A DNA stretch of 64,000 nt. It comes from Flavobacterium endophyticum. Its GTDB lineage: Bacteria; Bacteroidota; Bacteroidia; Flavobacteriales; Flavobacteriaceae. Position 1 is the stretch's first letter. Every line of letters starts with the position of its first letter. The notes below the pieces were generated by a model. It was not told the origin of the DNA. It was given only the letters and a program-made list of their open reading frames with translations, and searched no databases. Position numbers and translations under genes: made by a program. The stretch spans positions 62,001 to 126,000 of the forward strand of contig NZ_RBLC01000005.1 in the NCBI RefSeq assembly GCF_003634455.1, read 5' to 3'. Shown here one piece after another: positions 1-8,793 of this stretch.

Positions 1-2108
1 CATTAGCCATGCAGGCGTATTATGACCATTATGTGCTTGATGAAATGTCGTACAGAGGCATTTCTTCTGGAACTGAAAACTATTATGCCAACCAAGTCGG
101 AAACGTGCTTTTTATTGCCATGGATACAGAACATACGGGCATACCGCAATTGAACTGGCTGACACAGGTAGTGCAAGCTGCTGATGCTGATCCTACAGTA
201 GACTGGATCGTTTCTTTAGGCCACAGGCCGTATCAAGCGGAGCAATATGTAGGCGATATTTCTACTTGGATTCGCAACTCTGCCATGCCGATTTTGGTAA
301 CTTCTCAAAAACACATCTTGCATATCGGTGCCCACCACCATTTATACCACAGGGGACAATTAAAGAATACGCCAACGTACCAGATTATTTCTGGAGGCGT
401 AGCTTGGGACCAGTACTGGGGAATGGCAGCCGAACAAGATTTTGACGACGTGCAAAAGACCATTTCTAACTGGATGTACCAGATTATTGATGTAGACGTC
501 AACAACGATACTTTTGAAGTAGAATCGTACTCTATCGGAAGTGCTTATACTTGGAAAGACAATGAGCTGATGGATACCTTCCACCATTATAAAGGATTAG
601 ATGCGCCTACACAGCCAACGATTCTTAATGACTTTACAGCGAATGACGGAGACGTTGAGCTTCCTCTTCTTATTTCAAGCTCAGCCTATGCTACTACTTC
701 CAACCAATTGCTGAACTCTACGGAATTCTTGATCGGAAAAACGGCGGATTTCGAAATTATTGAAAAAGACATCTACAGAGACTACGAAGATTTGTACGGA
801 GCCTTAAACGGACAGGTCGATGTATCCAGAGACGTGAACGCCGGAGTGGATATCACGAAGGTAACCATTGCAGCCAACGAAATTCCGAATGGCGAATACT
901 TTGTAAAAGTACGCCACAGAGACAGAAACTTAAATTGGTCGCCATGGAGCGCCGTGAAATCGTTTAACGTGACGAATAGCGGCTTTGCCAATACGCAGAT
1001 TCAATTGGATACTATTGCGTACCGACCAAACACGCCGATAAACGTTTCGTATACAGATGGACCGGGGAACCAAAGAGACTGGATTGCTTTGTATAAAATT
1101 AGCCAGACTCCGGGTGCGAGCAGTCCATCGCAAGCTTGGGCGTATGTAAACGGACAAAGAAGCGGAACAGCAACGTTTAGCGGATTGACCCAGCCAGGAA
1201 GGTATTATGCTACATTTATGGAAAACGACGGCTATACAGAATTAGCGGACCGAAAAGAATTTTATGTAGGACCATTGGTGACCCTAGCTTCTAACGCACA
1301 GACGTATACTTCGGGAAGCCCAGTTACCTTGACTTTTGCCAACGGACCGCAATTGGCAAACGACTGGATTGGAATTTACAAAGTCGGACAGACTCCAGGC
1401 GGACCTGCTTCAACACAATGGCGCTACGTGACTACGGCTTCGGGAAGCTTTACGTTTAATAACCTAGCCGACGGCTACTATTTTGCAGAGTATTTTCTTC
1501 AAGACGGCTACAACAGCATCGGGAATAAAGTATTTTTCCAAGTTGGAAACCAAATTACGCAGTTGAATATCAACAAGACGATTTATAACCTGAACGAAAA
1601 CATCATCGCGACTTGGACCAACGCTCCGGGTATCGTAAAAGACTGGCTTGGAATCTACCATGCTGGCGACGATCCGAACGTAGACGAATTGGTAAGCTTT
1701 ACGTATTTTGACGGACTTCCGGAAGGCACGAAAGTGATCCAAGACGACAAGCTTCCGACCGAAGCAGGTGATTATTTTATCGTGATGTTTACGAACGATT
1801 CGTATAACGAAGTATCGAACCGAATCTCTTTTGTGGTAGAAGAAGCTCTAGGAACGGGCGAGTTTTCGTCTCAAAACGGCGTAAAAGTGTATCCGAACCC
1901 GATAAAAGCAGGCGAAAGAACGTATATCAAGTCCAAATACCCTATCGACCAAATCGATATGTTTGACATGACTGGAAACTTATTCTATTCTTCAAAAAAC
2001 ATCGACGATTACAACTTTTCGATTATCAACCAAAGCTTGCCAACCGGCACTTATATTCTTAAAATCCACTCTAATAAAGTTTACACTGTCAAGGTAGTCG
2101 TAAATTAA
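1..2108 (+). CDS. Secreted metallophosphoesterase with T9SS sorting domain (5' partial)
   Basis: The reading frame is open to the left edge of the window, so the N-terminus and most of the catalytic domain lie outside. What remains begins inside a purple-acid-phosphatase-like metallophosphoesterase domain: SLGHRPY near residue 70 and the histidine-rich GAHHHLYHRG near residue 108 look like the last metal-ligand motifs. A fibronectin-type segment follows (about 200-325), then three related repeats of about 95 residues (roughly 330-620), each with a 'W.A/GIYK' core. The last 80 residues start with VYPNP and end in a K-V-V-V-N tail, the pattern of a T9SS type A sorting domain, so the protein is probably exported through the T9SS. 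The substrate is unknown. A strong terminator follows directly. Confidence 0.85.
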   Translation, partial: LAMQAYYDHYVLDEMSYRGISSGTENYYANQVGNVLFIAMDTEHTGIPQLNWLTQVVQAADADPTVDWIVSLGHRPYQAEQYVGDISTWIRNSAMPILVTSQKHILHIGAHHHLYHRGQLKNTPTYQIISGGVAWDQYWGMAAEQDFDDVQKTISNWMYQIIDVDVNNDTFEVESYSIGSAYTWKDNELMDTFHHYKGLDAPTQPTILNDFTANDGDVELPLLISSSAYATTSNQLLNSTEFLIGKTADFEIIEKDIYRDYEDLYGALNGQVDVSRDVNAGVDITKVTIAANEIPNGEYFVKVRHRDRNLNWSPWSAVKSFNVTNSGFANTQIQLDTIAYRPNTPINVSYTDGPGNQRDWIALYKISQTPGASSPSQAWAYVNGQRSGTATFSGLTQPGRYYATFMENDGYTELADRKEFYVGPLVTLASNAQTYTSGSPVTLTFANGPQLANDWIGIYKVGQTPGGPASTQWRYVTTASGSFTFNNLADGYYFAEYFLQDGYNSIGNKVFFQVGNQITQLNINKTIYNLNENIIATWTNAPGIVKDWLGIYHAGDDPNVDELVSFTYFDGLPEGTKVIQDDKLPTEAGDYFIVMFTNDSYNEVSNRISFVVEEALGTGEFSSQNGVKVYPNPIKAGERTYIKSKYPIDQIDMFDMTGNLFYSSKNIDDYNFSIINQSLPTGTYILKIHSNKVYTVKVVVN

Positions 2109-2130
2109 GTAGACCGCATCTAATAGCTAG

Positions 2131-2159
2131 AAAGCCTCCTGCAATGGGAGGCTTTTTTA
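2131..2159 (+). terminator. Intrinsic terminator of the metallophosphoesterase gene
   Basis: A ten-pair stem (aaagcctcct / gggaggcttt, the innermost pair a wobble) with loop gcaat is followed by a T run. It starts 22 bases after the stop codon. It also argues against a GH130 start at 2144, which would lie inside the hairpin. Confidence 0.8.
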
Positions 2160-2248
2160 TTTTTAAGGCACTCGCCTCTTTTAAGATTCTCTTAGGCGTA
2201 TCCAAAAAAACTTTTTTGTACATTCAACTAACTTATGAAAAAGCGACC

Positions 2249-3295
2249 ATGAAAGACATTGCCCGCCGTTTTCCCGAAAATCCGTTGCTCAAGCCCAGCA
2301 ACTTGCTGCCCAGCAGCATAGGACTACAAGTCATCTGCCTGCTCAATCCGGGTGTCTTTGTATTTGAAGATAAAACTTGGCTGTTGGTAAGAGTCGCTGA
2401 AAACATTCCTCAGAAAGAAGGCGTCATCTTCTTCCCTATCGCCAATGCGTTGGGCCAAATAGAGATTATCGAAATTTCTCTTGACGACCCTGACCTTATT
2501 GCCGATGATGCCCGTGTCATTACTTATAAAGGACAGGATTACCTGACCACGCTTTCGCACCTTCGCCTGTTGTGCAGTGACGACGGTGTTCATTTTTATG
2601 AACCGGATGATTATCCGCTCATAACCGGAATCGGATATCTGGAACAATTCGGCATTGAAGACTGCCGTGTCAGCAAAATTGACAACACCTATCATCTGAC
2701 CTATACGGCCGTTTCCAACAGCGGCGTGGGCGTCGGCTTGAGAACCACTACAGACTGGAAAACCTTTGAGCAGAAAGGAATGATTTTTCCGCCGCACAAT
2801 AAAGACTGTGCCATCTTTGAAGAGCGCATAAACGGCAAGTATTACGCCTTGCACCGTCCCAGCAGCAAAGAGATCGGCGGCAACTATATCTGGATTGCCG
2901 AATCGCCCGACGGCCTGCATTGGGGAAATCACCAATGCATCATCAAGACCAGAGAGCATCATTGGGACAGCGCCAGAGTCGGTGCCGGAGCCGCTCCTAT
3001 CAAAACCGAGTTCGGATGGCTCGAAATCTATCACGGTGCGAATGCCGAAAACTTCTATTGCCTCGGCGCTTTTTTGATGGACTTGGATCATCCTACTAAA
3101 GTAATTTCCCGTACCGTAAAACCCATCATGATACCGACAGAATCTTATGAAACCAGCGGTTTCTTTGGCGGTGTCGTTTTTACGAACGGACATGTTGTTG
3201 ATGGCGACCAGCTTACCATCTATTATGGCGCTGCCGATGAGTTTGTCTGCGGTGCTCATTTTTCTATTAAAGAAATCTTGTCGCTATTAGAATAA
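2249..3295 (+). CDS. GH130-family glycoside phosphorylase/hydrolase
   Basis: A 348-residue protein of the five-bladed beta-propeller family GH130, whose members phosphorolyse or hydrolyse beta-mannosides. Supporting motifs are the early FPENPLLKP, the acidic GIEDCRV near residue 136 (the family's likely catalytic acid region), the NKDCAIF segment, RVGAGAAPI, and the C-terminal SGFFGGVVF and YYGAADEFV. There is no signal peptide, so it is probably cytoplasmic. The frame extends upstream to 2144, but that part overlaps the preceding terminator and reads as non-family sequence; the ATG at 2249 gives the family-like N-terminus. Whether it is a phosphorylase or a hydrolase, and which mannoside it uses, cannot be told here. 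No sugar-utilisation genes are adjacent. Confidence 0.85.
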   Translation: MKDIARRFPENPLLKPSNLLPSSIGLQVICLLNPGVFVFEDKTWLLVRVAENIPQKEGVIFFPIANALGQIEIIEISLDDPDLIADDARVITYKGQDYLTTLSHLRLLCSDDGVHFYEPDDYPLITGIGYLEQFGIEDCRVSKIDNTYHLTYTAVSNSGVGVGLRTTTDWKTFEQKGMIFPPHNKDCAIFEERINGKYYALHRPSSKEIGGNYIWIAESPDGLHWGNHQCIIKTREHHWDSARVGAGAAPIKTEFGWLEIYHGANAENFYCLGAFLMDLDHPTKVISRTVKPIMIPTESYETSGFFGGVVFTNGHVVDGDQLTIYYGAADEFVCGAHFSIKEILSLLE

Positions 3296-3427
3296 GCAAG
3301 CTTTTCTTTTAATCACTTAAAATGCCTCCTTCAGCAGCCATTGTGTCCGCTTGGCTATTTTTCACTTCCGATGCCCTGTTTGTCACGCTACTTTTGAAAG
3401 AAATTAACCGTGATAAATACAACTATT

Positions 3428-4210
3428 ATGACAAGAAATGATAAAATAGCCGCTGTAGTAGTCAGTTTCCTGATTACCCTAATTTTATATTACTTCCTTA
3501 TCCCGAACAGAAATTGGCTCGGAAAACCTTATCTGGAAACCGCACAAAATGACGGATTTGCCGTAGTAGAACTCTTTACTTCCGAAGGATGCTCTAGCTG
3601 TCCTCCTGCTGACAAGCTTTTGGAAAAAATCCAGAAAGAATCGAATGGAAAGAAAATCTATTTTCTCGCTTTCCATGTCGATTACTGGGATCATCTTAAC
3701 TGGAAAGACAGCTTCAGTTCTGAACAATCGACCAGCAGACAACAGCAGTATTCTAGCTGGATGAACCGAACTCTCATCTATACCCCGCAATTTATCGTAA
3801 ACGGCATTTCCGAATTCGGTGGCGACGATGCCAGAAAACTCTACAGTCTTGTAGCCGATGCTTTAGAAACAAAACCTAGCGCAGCCTTAATCCTCGAAGC
3901 ACATGCCAATAAGGAACAGCTCGAACTGAATTATGAGACTAATGGGATTGAGAAAAATACCAGCCTATTTGTTGCCTTAGTGCAAAAGCAAGCAACTACC
4001 GAGGTGAAACGTGGCGAAAATGAAGGCCGTCTCTTGCATCACGTACAGATCGTAAGACAAGCCCATACACTATCTCTTGAAGAAAAACAAGGCGGACTGG
4101 TGCTGCCCATGCCTAAAAACTTCAACACTACAGACTGGGAAATCATCGGATTCCTGCAAGACGATACCACTGGTGCCATCAATGCGGCCACAAAAGCAAC
4201 TTTTAATTAA
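3428..4210 (+). CDS. DUF1223 thioredoxin-like protein, membrane anchored
   Basis: A 260-residue protein with one N-terminal membrane segment (about residues 8-22) and a DUF1223 domain. The mark is VELFTSEGCSSCPPAD near residue 50, which holds a CxxC pair in a thioredoxin-like setting, followed by HVDYWDHLNWKD and YTPQFIVNG. The molecular role of DUF1223 is not established; the CxxC suggests redox or metal handling outside the cytoplasm. A GTG at 3410 would add six residues, but the ATG at 3428 leads straight into the charged start and membrane segment. It is a clear paralogue of the protein at 6319-7059, and the two flank a LytS/LytTR pair. Confidence 0.85.
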   Translation: MTRNDKIAAVVVSFLITLILYYFLIPNRNWLGKPYLETAQNDGFAVVELFTSEGCSSCPPADKLLEKIQKESNGKKIYFLAFHVDYWDHLNWKDSFSSEQSTSRQQQYSSWMNRTLIYTPQFIVNGISEFGGDDARKLYSLVADALETKPSAALILEAHANKEQLELNYETNGIEKNTSLFVALVQKQATTEVKRGENEGRLLHHVQIVRQAHTLSLEEKQGGLVLPMPKNFNTTDWEIIGFLQDDTTGAINAATKATFN

Positions 4211-4225
4211 TCTAAAACTTTTTTT

Positions 4226-4372
4226 ATGAAAAACATGCTCCTTACATTCATGGCAGCGGTGATAGTCGTTACCTGTACTTTAGAAAAAACAAGGCCCATA
4301 CTTAAAGTTAATAGCACTGCTAATAAGCAAGACACTTCCAAAGTACGATCTCAAGCTAGTCCAGATTTTTAG
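4226..4372 (+). CDS. Small putative lipoprotein, 48 residues
   Basis: A short frame 15 bases after the DUF1223 stop. It has a lysine after the start Met, a hydrophobic stretch, and VVTC at about residues 14-17 that could be a lipobox, although Thr before the Cys is unusual. The rest is short, polar and Ser/Thr/Lys rich. It ends 35 bases before a strong terminator, so the DUF1223 gene and this frame fit one transcript. No family is recognised. Confidence 0.5.
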   Translation: MKNMLLTFMAAVIVVTCTLEKTRPILKVNSTANKQDTSKVRSQASPDF

Positions 4373-4406
4373 ACTGCCGATCCTAGTTTTGAGATCTTGC
4401 CGTAAT

Positions 4407-4439
4407 AAAAAAGCCTTGCTACTATAGCAAGGCTTTTTT
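4407..4439. terminator. Bidirectional terminator between convergent genes
   Basis: A perfect 14-pair stem (aaaaaagccttgct / agcaaggctttttt) with a five-base loop. A and T runs on the two sides let it work on both strands. It separates the DUF1223/lipoprotein unit from the convergent LytTR/LytS operon. Confidence 0.9.
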
Positions 4440-4440
4440 A

Positions 4441-5208
4441 TTATCTGTTTTCCAGCCAGCCCAAAAAGGCGGTCGCCTTTTCTTTTCCGACCAACAGCTT
4501 TTCTTCTGTAGGAACCGTCAGCTTGAGGAGCAGCTTACGCGAAAAATAGTGCTCTGCCTCTCTGATTGCAGAAAAATTTACCAAGTATTGCCTGTTGACC
4601 CTAAAAAACTGACTCGGCGACAACAATTTATGCACCTCATCCAGAGACTGCGTTATCGGATATTCTCCTTTGTCAAACGTCATAATCGTAGGCGTTTCAT
4701 TCTTTATAAAAAAATAAGCGATGTTTTCTGTCTGAACCGTCAGGTACTTATTATTTTTAAACACCAAAAAACTGCTCTTCCCTGCATTCTCTCCGCTTCT
4801 AGTCAGCAAATACTCAAAATCAGGTAGGTTCTTTTTATTTCTCTGGAAAAAGTTTTTAAGCTCAGCGGCCTTTTTGATAGCGGCAGCAATACTTTCTCTC
4901 GAAAACGGCTTCAATACATAATCGATACCATTTGCCTTAAAAGCCTCAATGGCATAATTGTCAAAAGCAGTACAGAAAATCACGGGAGACACTACTTCAA
5001 CGCTCTTGAAAATTTCAAAGCACAGTCCGTCTGCCAACTGTATGTCCATAAAAATAAGATCAGGCTGGTCATTTTCTGTAAGGTAGCTCACCGCACCATC
5101 TACACTTTGGATATACGAGAGTATCTGTACATCAGGCCTGATGCTCATGATAAGCTGTCCTAGAGCTTTGGCTGTTTTAACTTCGTCTTCAATTATTATG
5201 ATGGTCAT
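4441..5208 (-). CDS. LytTR-family response regulator
   Basis: A 255-residue response regulator. The N-terminal receiver has the acidic pair at IEDE (residues 6-8), the phospho-acceptor Asp in DLIFMDIQ near residue 56, and the conserved Lys in YVLKPF near 107. The C-terminal half (about 145-250) is a LytTR DNA-binding domain, recognisable by FFRVNRQYLVN. Its start overlaps the end of the upstream sensor kinase gene by 20 bases, indicating translational coupling. The targets are unknown; the two DUF1223 genes on either side are plausible candidates from position only. Confidence 0.93.
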   Translation of the reverse strand: MTIIIIEDEVKTAKALGQLIMSIRPDVQILSYIQSVDGAVSYLTENDQPDLIFMDIQLADGLCFEIFKSVEVVSPVIFCTAFDNYAIEAFKANGIDYVLKPFSRESIAAAIKKAAELKNFFQRNKKNLPDFEYLLTRSGENAGKSSFLVFKNNKYLTVQTENIAYFFIKNETPTIMTFDKGEYPITQSLDEVHKLLSPSQFFRVNRQYLVNFSAIREAEHYFSRKLLLKLTVPTEEKLLVGKEKATAFLGWLENR

Positions 5209-6208
5209 AAATCAGGGGTATTTTTACTTTAAACGTAGTTTCATCTTTGTCAATTACGATCTCTTTGTGGATAAGATGCATAAACCGCTGGTTGATATTG
5301 TCGAGTCCTACACCTGTTGACAAGGCACCTTTTTTTAGCTGTATCGGATTTTCGATTACCAGAAAATCACTTTCAACATATAATCGAATTTGCAGAGGCT
5401 TGTCTAGCGATACCACGTTGTGCTTGATACAATTCTCGATCAGCAGCTGCAAGGTAAACGGCGGAATTGACGAATCATAATGCCTGGCATCGATGTCGTC
5501 TACCAAAACAAATCCATCTTCAAAACGAGCTTTCAACAAATACGTATACGCCTCTAGGATCTGGAGTTCTTCCCGTAGCGGAATCAAATCAAGCTTCCTA
5601 CTTTCGAGCGTAAAACGATAGAAATCTGAAAGCTTCAGGATAAAATCAGAACTTTGCGGATCCTGCATGTCCACCATAGATTTGAGCGTATTCAAGCTGT
5701 TGAACAAAAAGTGTGGATTCACCTGCTGCTTTAACAATTCATATTGGGCTCCAAGATGTCCCGATTTCGTCTTTTCCAGTTCCAGCCCTATCTGCTGCGT
5801 CTGGTAATTCTGGAAAAGCAAGTGCAGGAACATATAAACAATCAGGTTGATCAAGACGCCTCGTAGCTCAAACATGATGGGCGCATCCATCTTCGTGACC
5901 TGAAAAAGCTCCTGATGCGCGATAACCAAAACCACCATCATCACGATACCCATAACAACACTCAACAGCAGTTTCCCATTTATCAGGCTCTTGGCAGTGC
6001 GACGCGACGTAAATTTTGGAAGGCTGTAGATATTATAATACCAGATAAAAAGCGAAAACAAAAACGTAATCGATGAGTTGATAATGATATCGCCCAGCAT
6101 CGAATCGTGGTCAAATAATTTAGGGATTGATGCAAGGATAGCCAGTGCTATGGAACTTCCCCATATCACCTTTCGGGAAACCTGAAACCGTTTTTTTTCT
6201 TTTTCCAT
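5189..6208 (-). CDS. LytS-like sensor histidine kinase (HisKA family PF06580)
   Basis: A 339-residue membrane sensor kinase. The first 150 residues hold four predicted membrane segments with no large periplasmic domain, so the signal is probably sensed in or near the membrane. The kinase core has the phospho-acceptor His in QVNPHFLFNSLN (about 170) and the N-box in LQLLIENCIKHN. It lies upstream of, and overlaps, its LytTR partner. A Bacteroidota -7 element (TATCTTTG) lies about 32 bases before the start codon. Confidence 0.93.
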   Translation of the reverse strand: MEKEKKRFQVSRKVIWGSSIALAILASIPKLFDHDSMLGDIIINSSITFLFSLFIWYYNIYSLPKFTSRRTAKSLINGKLLLSVVMGIVMMVVLVIAHQELFQVTKMDAPIMFELRGVLINLIVYMFLHLLFQNYQTQQIGLELEKTKSGHLGAQYELLKQQVNPHFLFNSLNTLKSMVDMQDPQSSDFILKLSDFYRFTLESRKLDLIPLREELQILEAYTYLLKARFEDGFVLVDDIDARHYDSSIPPFTLQLLIENCIKHNVVSLDKPLQIRLYVESDFLVIENPIQLKKGALSTGVGLDNINQRFMHLIHKEIVIDKDETTFKVKIPLIYDHHNN

Positions 6209-6239
6209 ATGCTGTAGTAGTAATTGAATCCCTGCCTGT

Positions 6240-6247
6240 CAAAGATA
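6240..6247 (-). promoter_or_regulatory. -7 element of the LytS/LytTR operon
   Basis: On the minus strand this reads TATCTTTG, a perfect TAnnTTTG match, 32 bases before the kinase ATG. A T-rich stretch about 16-20 bases further up could serve as the -33 element and coincides with the T tail of the neighbouring DUF1223 terminator. Confidence 0.55.
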
Positions 6248-6263
6248 GGATTTTTAAATATTT

Positions 6264-6289
6264 AAAAAGCCGGAAGAAACTTCCAGCTT
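6264..6289 (-). terminator. Terminator of the second DUF1223 gene
   Basis: The minus strand has an AAGC/GGAAG stem with one internal mismatch (c/a), a three-base loop and a following T-rich stretch. It begins about 30 bases after the stop codon of the DUF1223 gene at 6319. Confidence 0.65.
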
Positions 6290-6318
6290 GAATCATTATA
6301 TAAGTGAGTATTGCTATT

Positions 6319-7059
6319 TTAAAAAGTCGCTTTTGTGGCTCCTAGAATGGCACCGCTGCTGCTGTCTTGCACAAAACCGATGATTTCAAAACCCTTTGTA
6401 GTAAAACCTTTAGGCAGCGTCAAGGTTGTAGTTCCTTTTTCGTTTCCAGCCAAAGCTGTACTATGCAAATGATGCACAATCTGGAAATGCGACAGGATTC
6501 GGTTTGCATTCTCGCCTCGCTTTACGCTACTCTGCGCCGTCTTTTGCACGATGGCCAAAAGCAGTCGGCTGTTTTTTGAAGCGTCATTTACAGAATGATT
6601 TACCGTAATCTTGTTGCCAGACTGTACTGCTTTCAAAGTCACGTCAGCGGTAGCGGCCATCGACAAGGCTTTCTTAGTAGCGTTTCTCACCGCAGTTTCC
6701 TCAGAACCTATAAGCCCGACCTTTCCATTGATGATAAGCTGCGGCGTATAAACCGAACTGCCAAGCCATTTTGAATACTCATACTGCCTTTTGGTATAGT
6801 CTGCATCGCTAAAGACGTCCTTCCAGCCCTGTTTGTCCCAATAATCCACATGGTAGGAAAGTACATAGACTTCGCTGTCCATATATTCTTTTTGGATTTT
6901 GCCCATAAGCTCGTCTGCCGGCGGACAGCTGGAACAGCCTTCGGAAGTAAACAATTCCAATACAGCAAAACCTTTTTTAGTGGCCTTGTTCTGTCCAAAA
7001 ACATTCGTTCCTGCTACAAGTGCAAGAATCAAAACAGGCAATAGTTTTATTTTTTTCAT
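6319..7059 (-). CDS. DUF1223 thioredoxin-like protein, secreted
   Basis: A 246-residue paralogue of the protein at 3428-4210. Here the N-terminus is a cleavable signal peptide (hydrophobic core ending near AGTNVFGQ) rather than an uncleaved anchor. The domain has VLELFTSEGCSSCPPAD with the CxxC near residue 41, then YHVDYWDKQGWKD and VYTPQLIING. The C-terminal half shares the VQK-VKRGEN and FEIIGFVQD motifs with its paralogue. It is expected in the periplasm. It is oriented like the LytS/LytTR operon but has its own terminator, so it is probably a separate transcript. Confidence 0.87.
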   Translation of the reverse strand: MKKIKLLPVLILALVAGTNVFGQNKATKKGFAVLELFTSEGCSSCPPADELMGKIQKEYMDSEVYVLSYHVDYWDKQGWKDVFSDADYTKRQYEYSKWLGSSVYTPQLIINGKVGLIGSEETAVRNATKKALSMAATADVTLKAVQSGNKITVNHSVNDASKNSRLLLAIVQKTAQSSVKRGENANRILSHFQIVHHLHSTALAGNEKGTTTLTLPKGFTTKGFEIIGFVQDSSSGAILGATKATF

Positions 7060-7072
7060 AGTTTGATAGTAA

Positions 7073-7114
7073 TTAGGATTTCTGATTTAGGATTTTTGAT
7101 TTGGGTTTCTGACT
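7073..7114. repeat. Three 14-bp direct repeats
   Basis: Three consecutive units, ttaggatttctgat, ttaggatttttgat and ttgggtttctgact, lie in perfect 14-base phase just upstream of the DUF1223 start codon. They are intergenic and non-coding. Their role is unknown; they resemble the other short-word arrays of this window. Confidence 0.6.
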
Positions 7115-7120
7115 TAGATA

Positions 7121-7141
7121 GAAAAGCCCTATTTGCGGGCT
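7121..7141 (-). terminator. Terminator of the ohr gene
   Basis: On the minus strand an AGCCC / GGGCT stem with a seven-base loop is followed by TTTTCT. It lies 20 bases after the ohr stop codon. The stem is short, so strength is moderate. Confidence 0.5.
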
Positions 7142-7160
7142 ATTCTATTTTAGGCTTTGC

Positions 7161-7589
7161 TTATATTAGATTAATCGTCACTCCGATATTGCCTCTTGTT
7201 GCTTTAGAATACGGACAAGTCTGGTGTGCGGCATCGGTAATAGCTCGTGCTGTTTCAGTATCCAAGCCAGGAAGGCTTACATTCAGGCGGGCTTGTAAAA
7301 AATATGCTCCGTCGGTCATGCCTAAATCTACTTCTGCATCGACAGCTGTTTCTGCCGGAAGCTTGATTTTCATCTGCGCTGCCGCAATTCCCATGGCTCC
7401 GATAAAGCAAGCCGACCAGCCTGCAGCGAAAAGTTGCTCTGGATTCGTTCCGCTACCAGTAGAACCCGGAGACGAAAGCTTGATATCAAGACGGTTGTCA
7501 GAACTTTGTGATGCACCTTCGCGGCCTCCAGTCGTGTGCGTTTTTCCTGTATACAATACTTTTTCTGGTTGAAGGATGTTGTTTTCCAT
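7161..7589 (-). CDS. ohr: Organic hydroperoxide resistance protein (OsmC/Ohr family)
   Basis: A 142-residue cytoplasmic thiol peroxidase that reduces organic hydroperoxides. Both redox cysteines are in place: AGWSACFIGA near residue 60 and HQTCPYSKATRGN near residue 124. The N-terminal YTGKTHTTGGREG and the NPEQLFAAG motif are typical of Ohr rather than OsmC. Length matches the family. Its promoter at 7637-7714 is nearly the same as that of the epoxide hydrolase gene at 10092, so peroxide and epoxide/ester detoxification appear to be co-regulated. No MarR-type OhrR is seen nearby. Confidence 0.95.
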   Translation of the reverse strand: MENNILQPEKVLYTGKTHTTGGREGASQSSDNRLDIKLSSPGSTGSGTNPEQLFAAGWSACFIGAMGIAAAQMKIKLPAETAVDAEVDLGMTDGAYFLQARLNVSLPGLDTETARAITDAAHQTCPYSKATRGNIGVTINLI

Positions 7590-7636
7590 TGTCGTAAATT
7601 TTTAAATGTTGTTTTTATTTTGTTTGAATTATAGGC

Positions 7637-7714
7637 CAAAAGTAGGCCGGTCTAGTACCTCATCCAATGGCTAAATGGCTCAAGTGGACAAAGTAGATTG
7701 TGAATCGGACATTG
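7637..7714 (-). promoter_or_regulatory. ohr promoter with paired GTCC operator
   Basis: Reading the minus strand towards ohr: two GTCC half-sites 21 bases apart (plus-strand GGAC at 7707 and 7686), then ATTG as the -33 element (7665-7668), 20 bases, and TACTTTTG (7637-7644), a perfect TAnnTTTG -7 element. The ATG is 48 bases further on. Every spacing is the same in the promoter at 10141-10218. The arrangement looks like an AraC-family activator site abutting the core promoter. Confidence 0.7.
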
Positions 7715-7724
7715 CATATCCTCA

Positions 7725-8756
7725 TTATTTTGTATAGCCATCAACTTCAATGATAGCATCGGCAAAGGCTCGTGGATCTTCCTGCGGTACGTTATGTCCG
7801 ATCCCGTTTAACATCTTGTGCGAATACTTTCCTGTGAATTTGTTCGCATAGGATTTCCCGTCTGCCGCTGCCCCGTCAAAATCACTGCCGATAGTTATGG
7901 CCGGTACTGTAATTGACGGACGTGCTGCTAAGCGTTTTTCTAAATCCTCATATTTCGATTCGCCTTTGGCAAGAGACAATCTCCAACGGTAATTGTGGAT
8001 GACGATCGCAACATGGTCTGGATTGTTGAAAGACTGCGCTGTCCTGTCGAAAGTAGCCGTATCAAAATTCCATTTTGGAGAAGCCAGCTTCCAAATCTGT
8101 TTGTTGAAATCATAGGTATTTTTAGCATAGCCTAGCTCGCCACGTTCTGTCGAAAAATAGTATTGGTACCACCATCCCAATTCAGCCGCAGGCGGCAGAG
8201 GCTGTTTGTTTGTTTCGAGATTCACAATCAGGTAGCCGCTCACAGAAACAAGTCCTTTTACGCGTTCTGGCCAAAGTGCCGCCATGATAACGGCTGTTCT
8301 TGCACCCCAGTCAAAGCCTCCAACAATAGCCTTATCTATTTTTAGCGCATCCATAAAAGCAATGATATCTGATGCGATGGCCGATTGCTGTCCGTTTCTA
8401 GGAGTAGCTTCTGAAAGAAAATAAGTAGTTCCAGAGCCTCTTAGATAAGGAGCAATAACTCTGTAGCCTTTAGAAACCAACATCGGAACCACTTCTTCAA
8501 AACTGTGGATGTCATAAGGCCAGCCATGAAGCAGGATTACTGGGGTACCATTCGTAGGACCTGCTTCTGTGTAACCGACATTCAATACGCCCGCATTGAT
8601 TTGTTTTAAAGTGCCCAGCGAATTTGCTGTTTTGACAGAATTGGCATTTTGGGCATTTGTCTTTTTCGTTTGGGCAGTAGCCGATACGTAGCTAAAAATG
8701 ACCAGCGCGAATATTGCTATCGTATTGCTAAACTTATATTTTAGTATCTCAAACAT
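7725..8756 (-). CDS. Secreted alpha/beta hydrolase
   Basis: A 343-residue exported alpha/beta-fold hydrolase with a signal peptide (hydrophobic core, ending near VSATAQ). The oxyanion motif is HGWPYD near residue 83. The nucleophile elbow is GGFDWGA near residue 147, with Asp rather than Ser, as in epoxide hydrolases and haloalkane dehalogenases. The catalytic His is in GIGHNVPQEDP near 322. Substrate unknown. The start codon is 37 bases after the stop of the epoxide hydrolase gene on the same strand, so the two are probably co-transcribed. Confidence 0.85.
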   Translation of the reverse strand: MFEILKYKFSNTIAIFALVIFSYVSATAQTKKTNAQNANSVKTANSLGTLKQINAGVLNVGYTEAGPTNGTPVILLHGWPYDIHSFEEVVPMLVSKGYRVIAPYLRGSGTTYFLSEATPRNGQQSAIASDIIAFMDALKIDKAIVGGFDWGARTAVIMAALWPERVKGLVSVSGYLIVNLETNKQPLPPAAELGWWYQYYFSTERGELGYAKNTYDFNKQIWKLASPKWNFDTATFDRTAQSFNNPDHVAIVIHNYRWRLSLAKGESKYEDLEKRLAARPSITVPAITIGSDFDGAAADGKSYANKFTGKYSHKMLNGIGHNVPQEDPRAFADAIIEVDGYTK

Positions 8757-8793
8757 GATTTCAGTTGTTAAGGTTTATGACTTCTTTTACTAA

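Noticed and set aside
2324..3259. A 311-codon frame on the minus strand inside the GH130 gene
   Set aside because: It is the antisense shadow of a clear GH130 gene and has no domain.
4407..4439. The strong hairpin as a small RNA
   Set aside because: It is a bidirectional terminator between convergent genes and nothing suggests an independent transcript.
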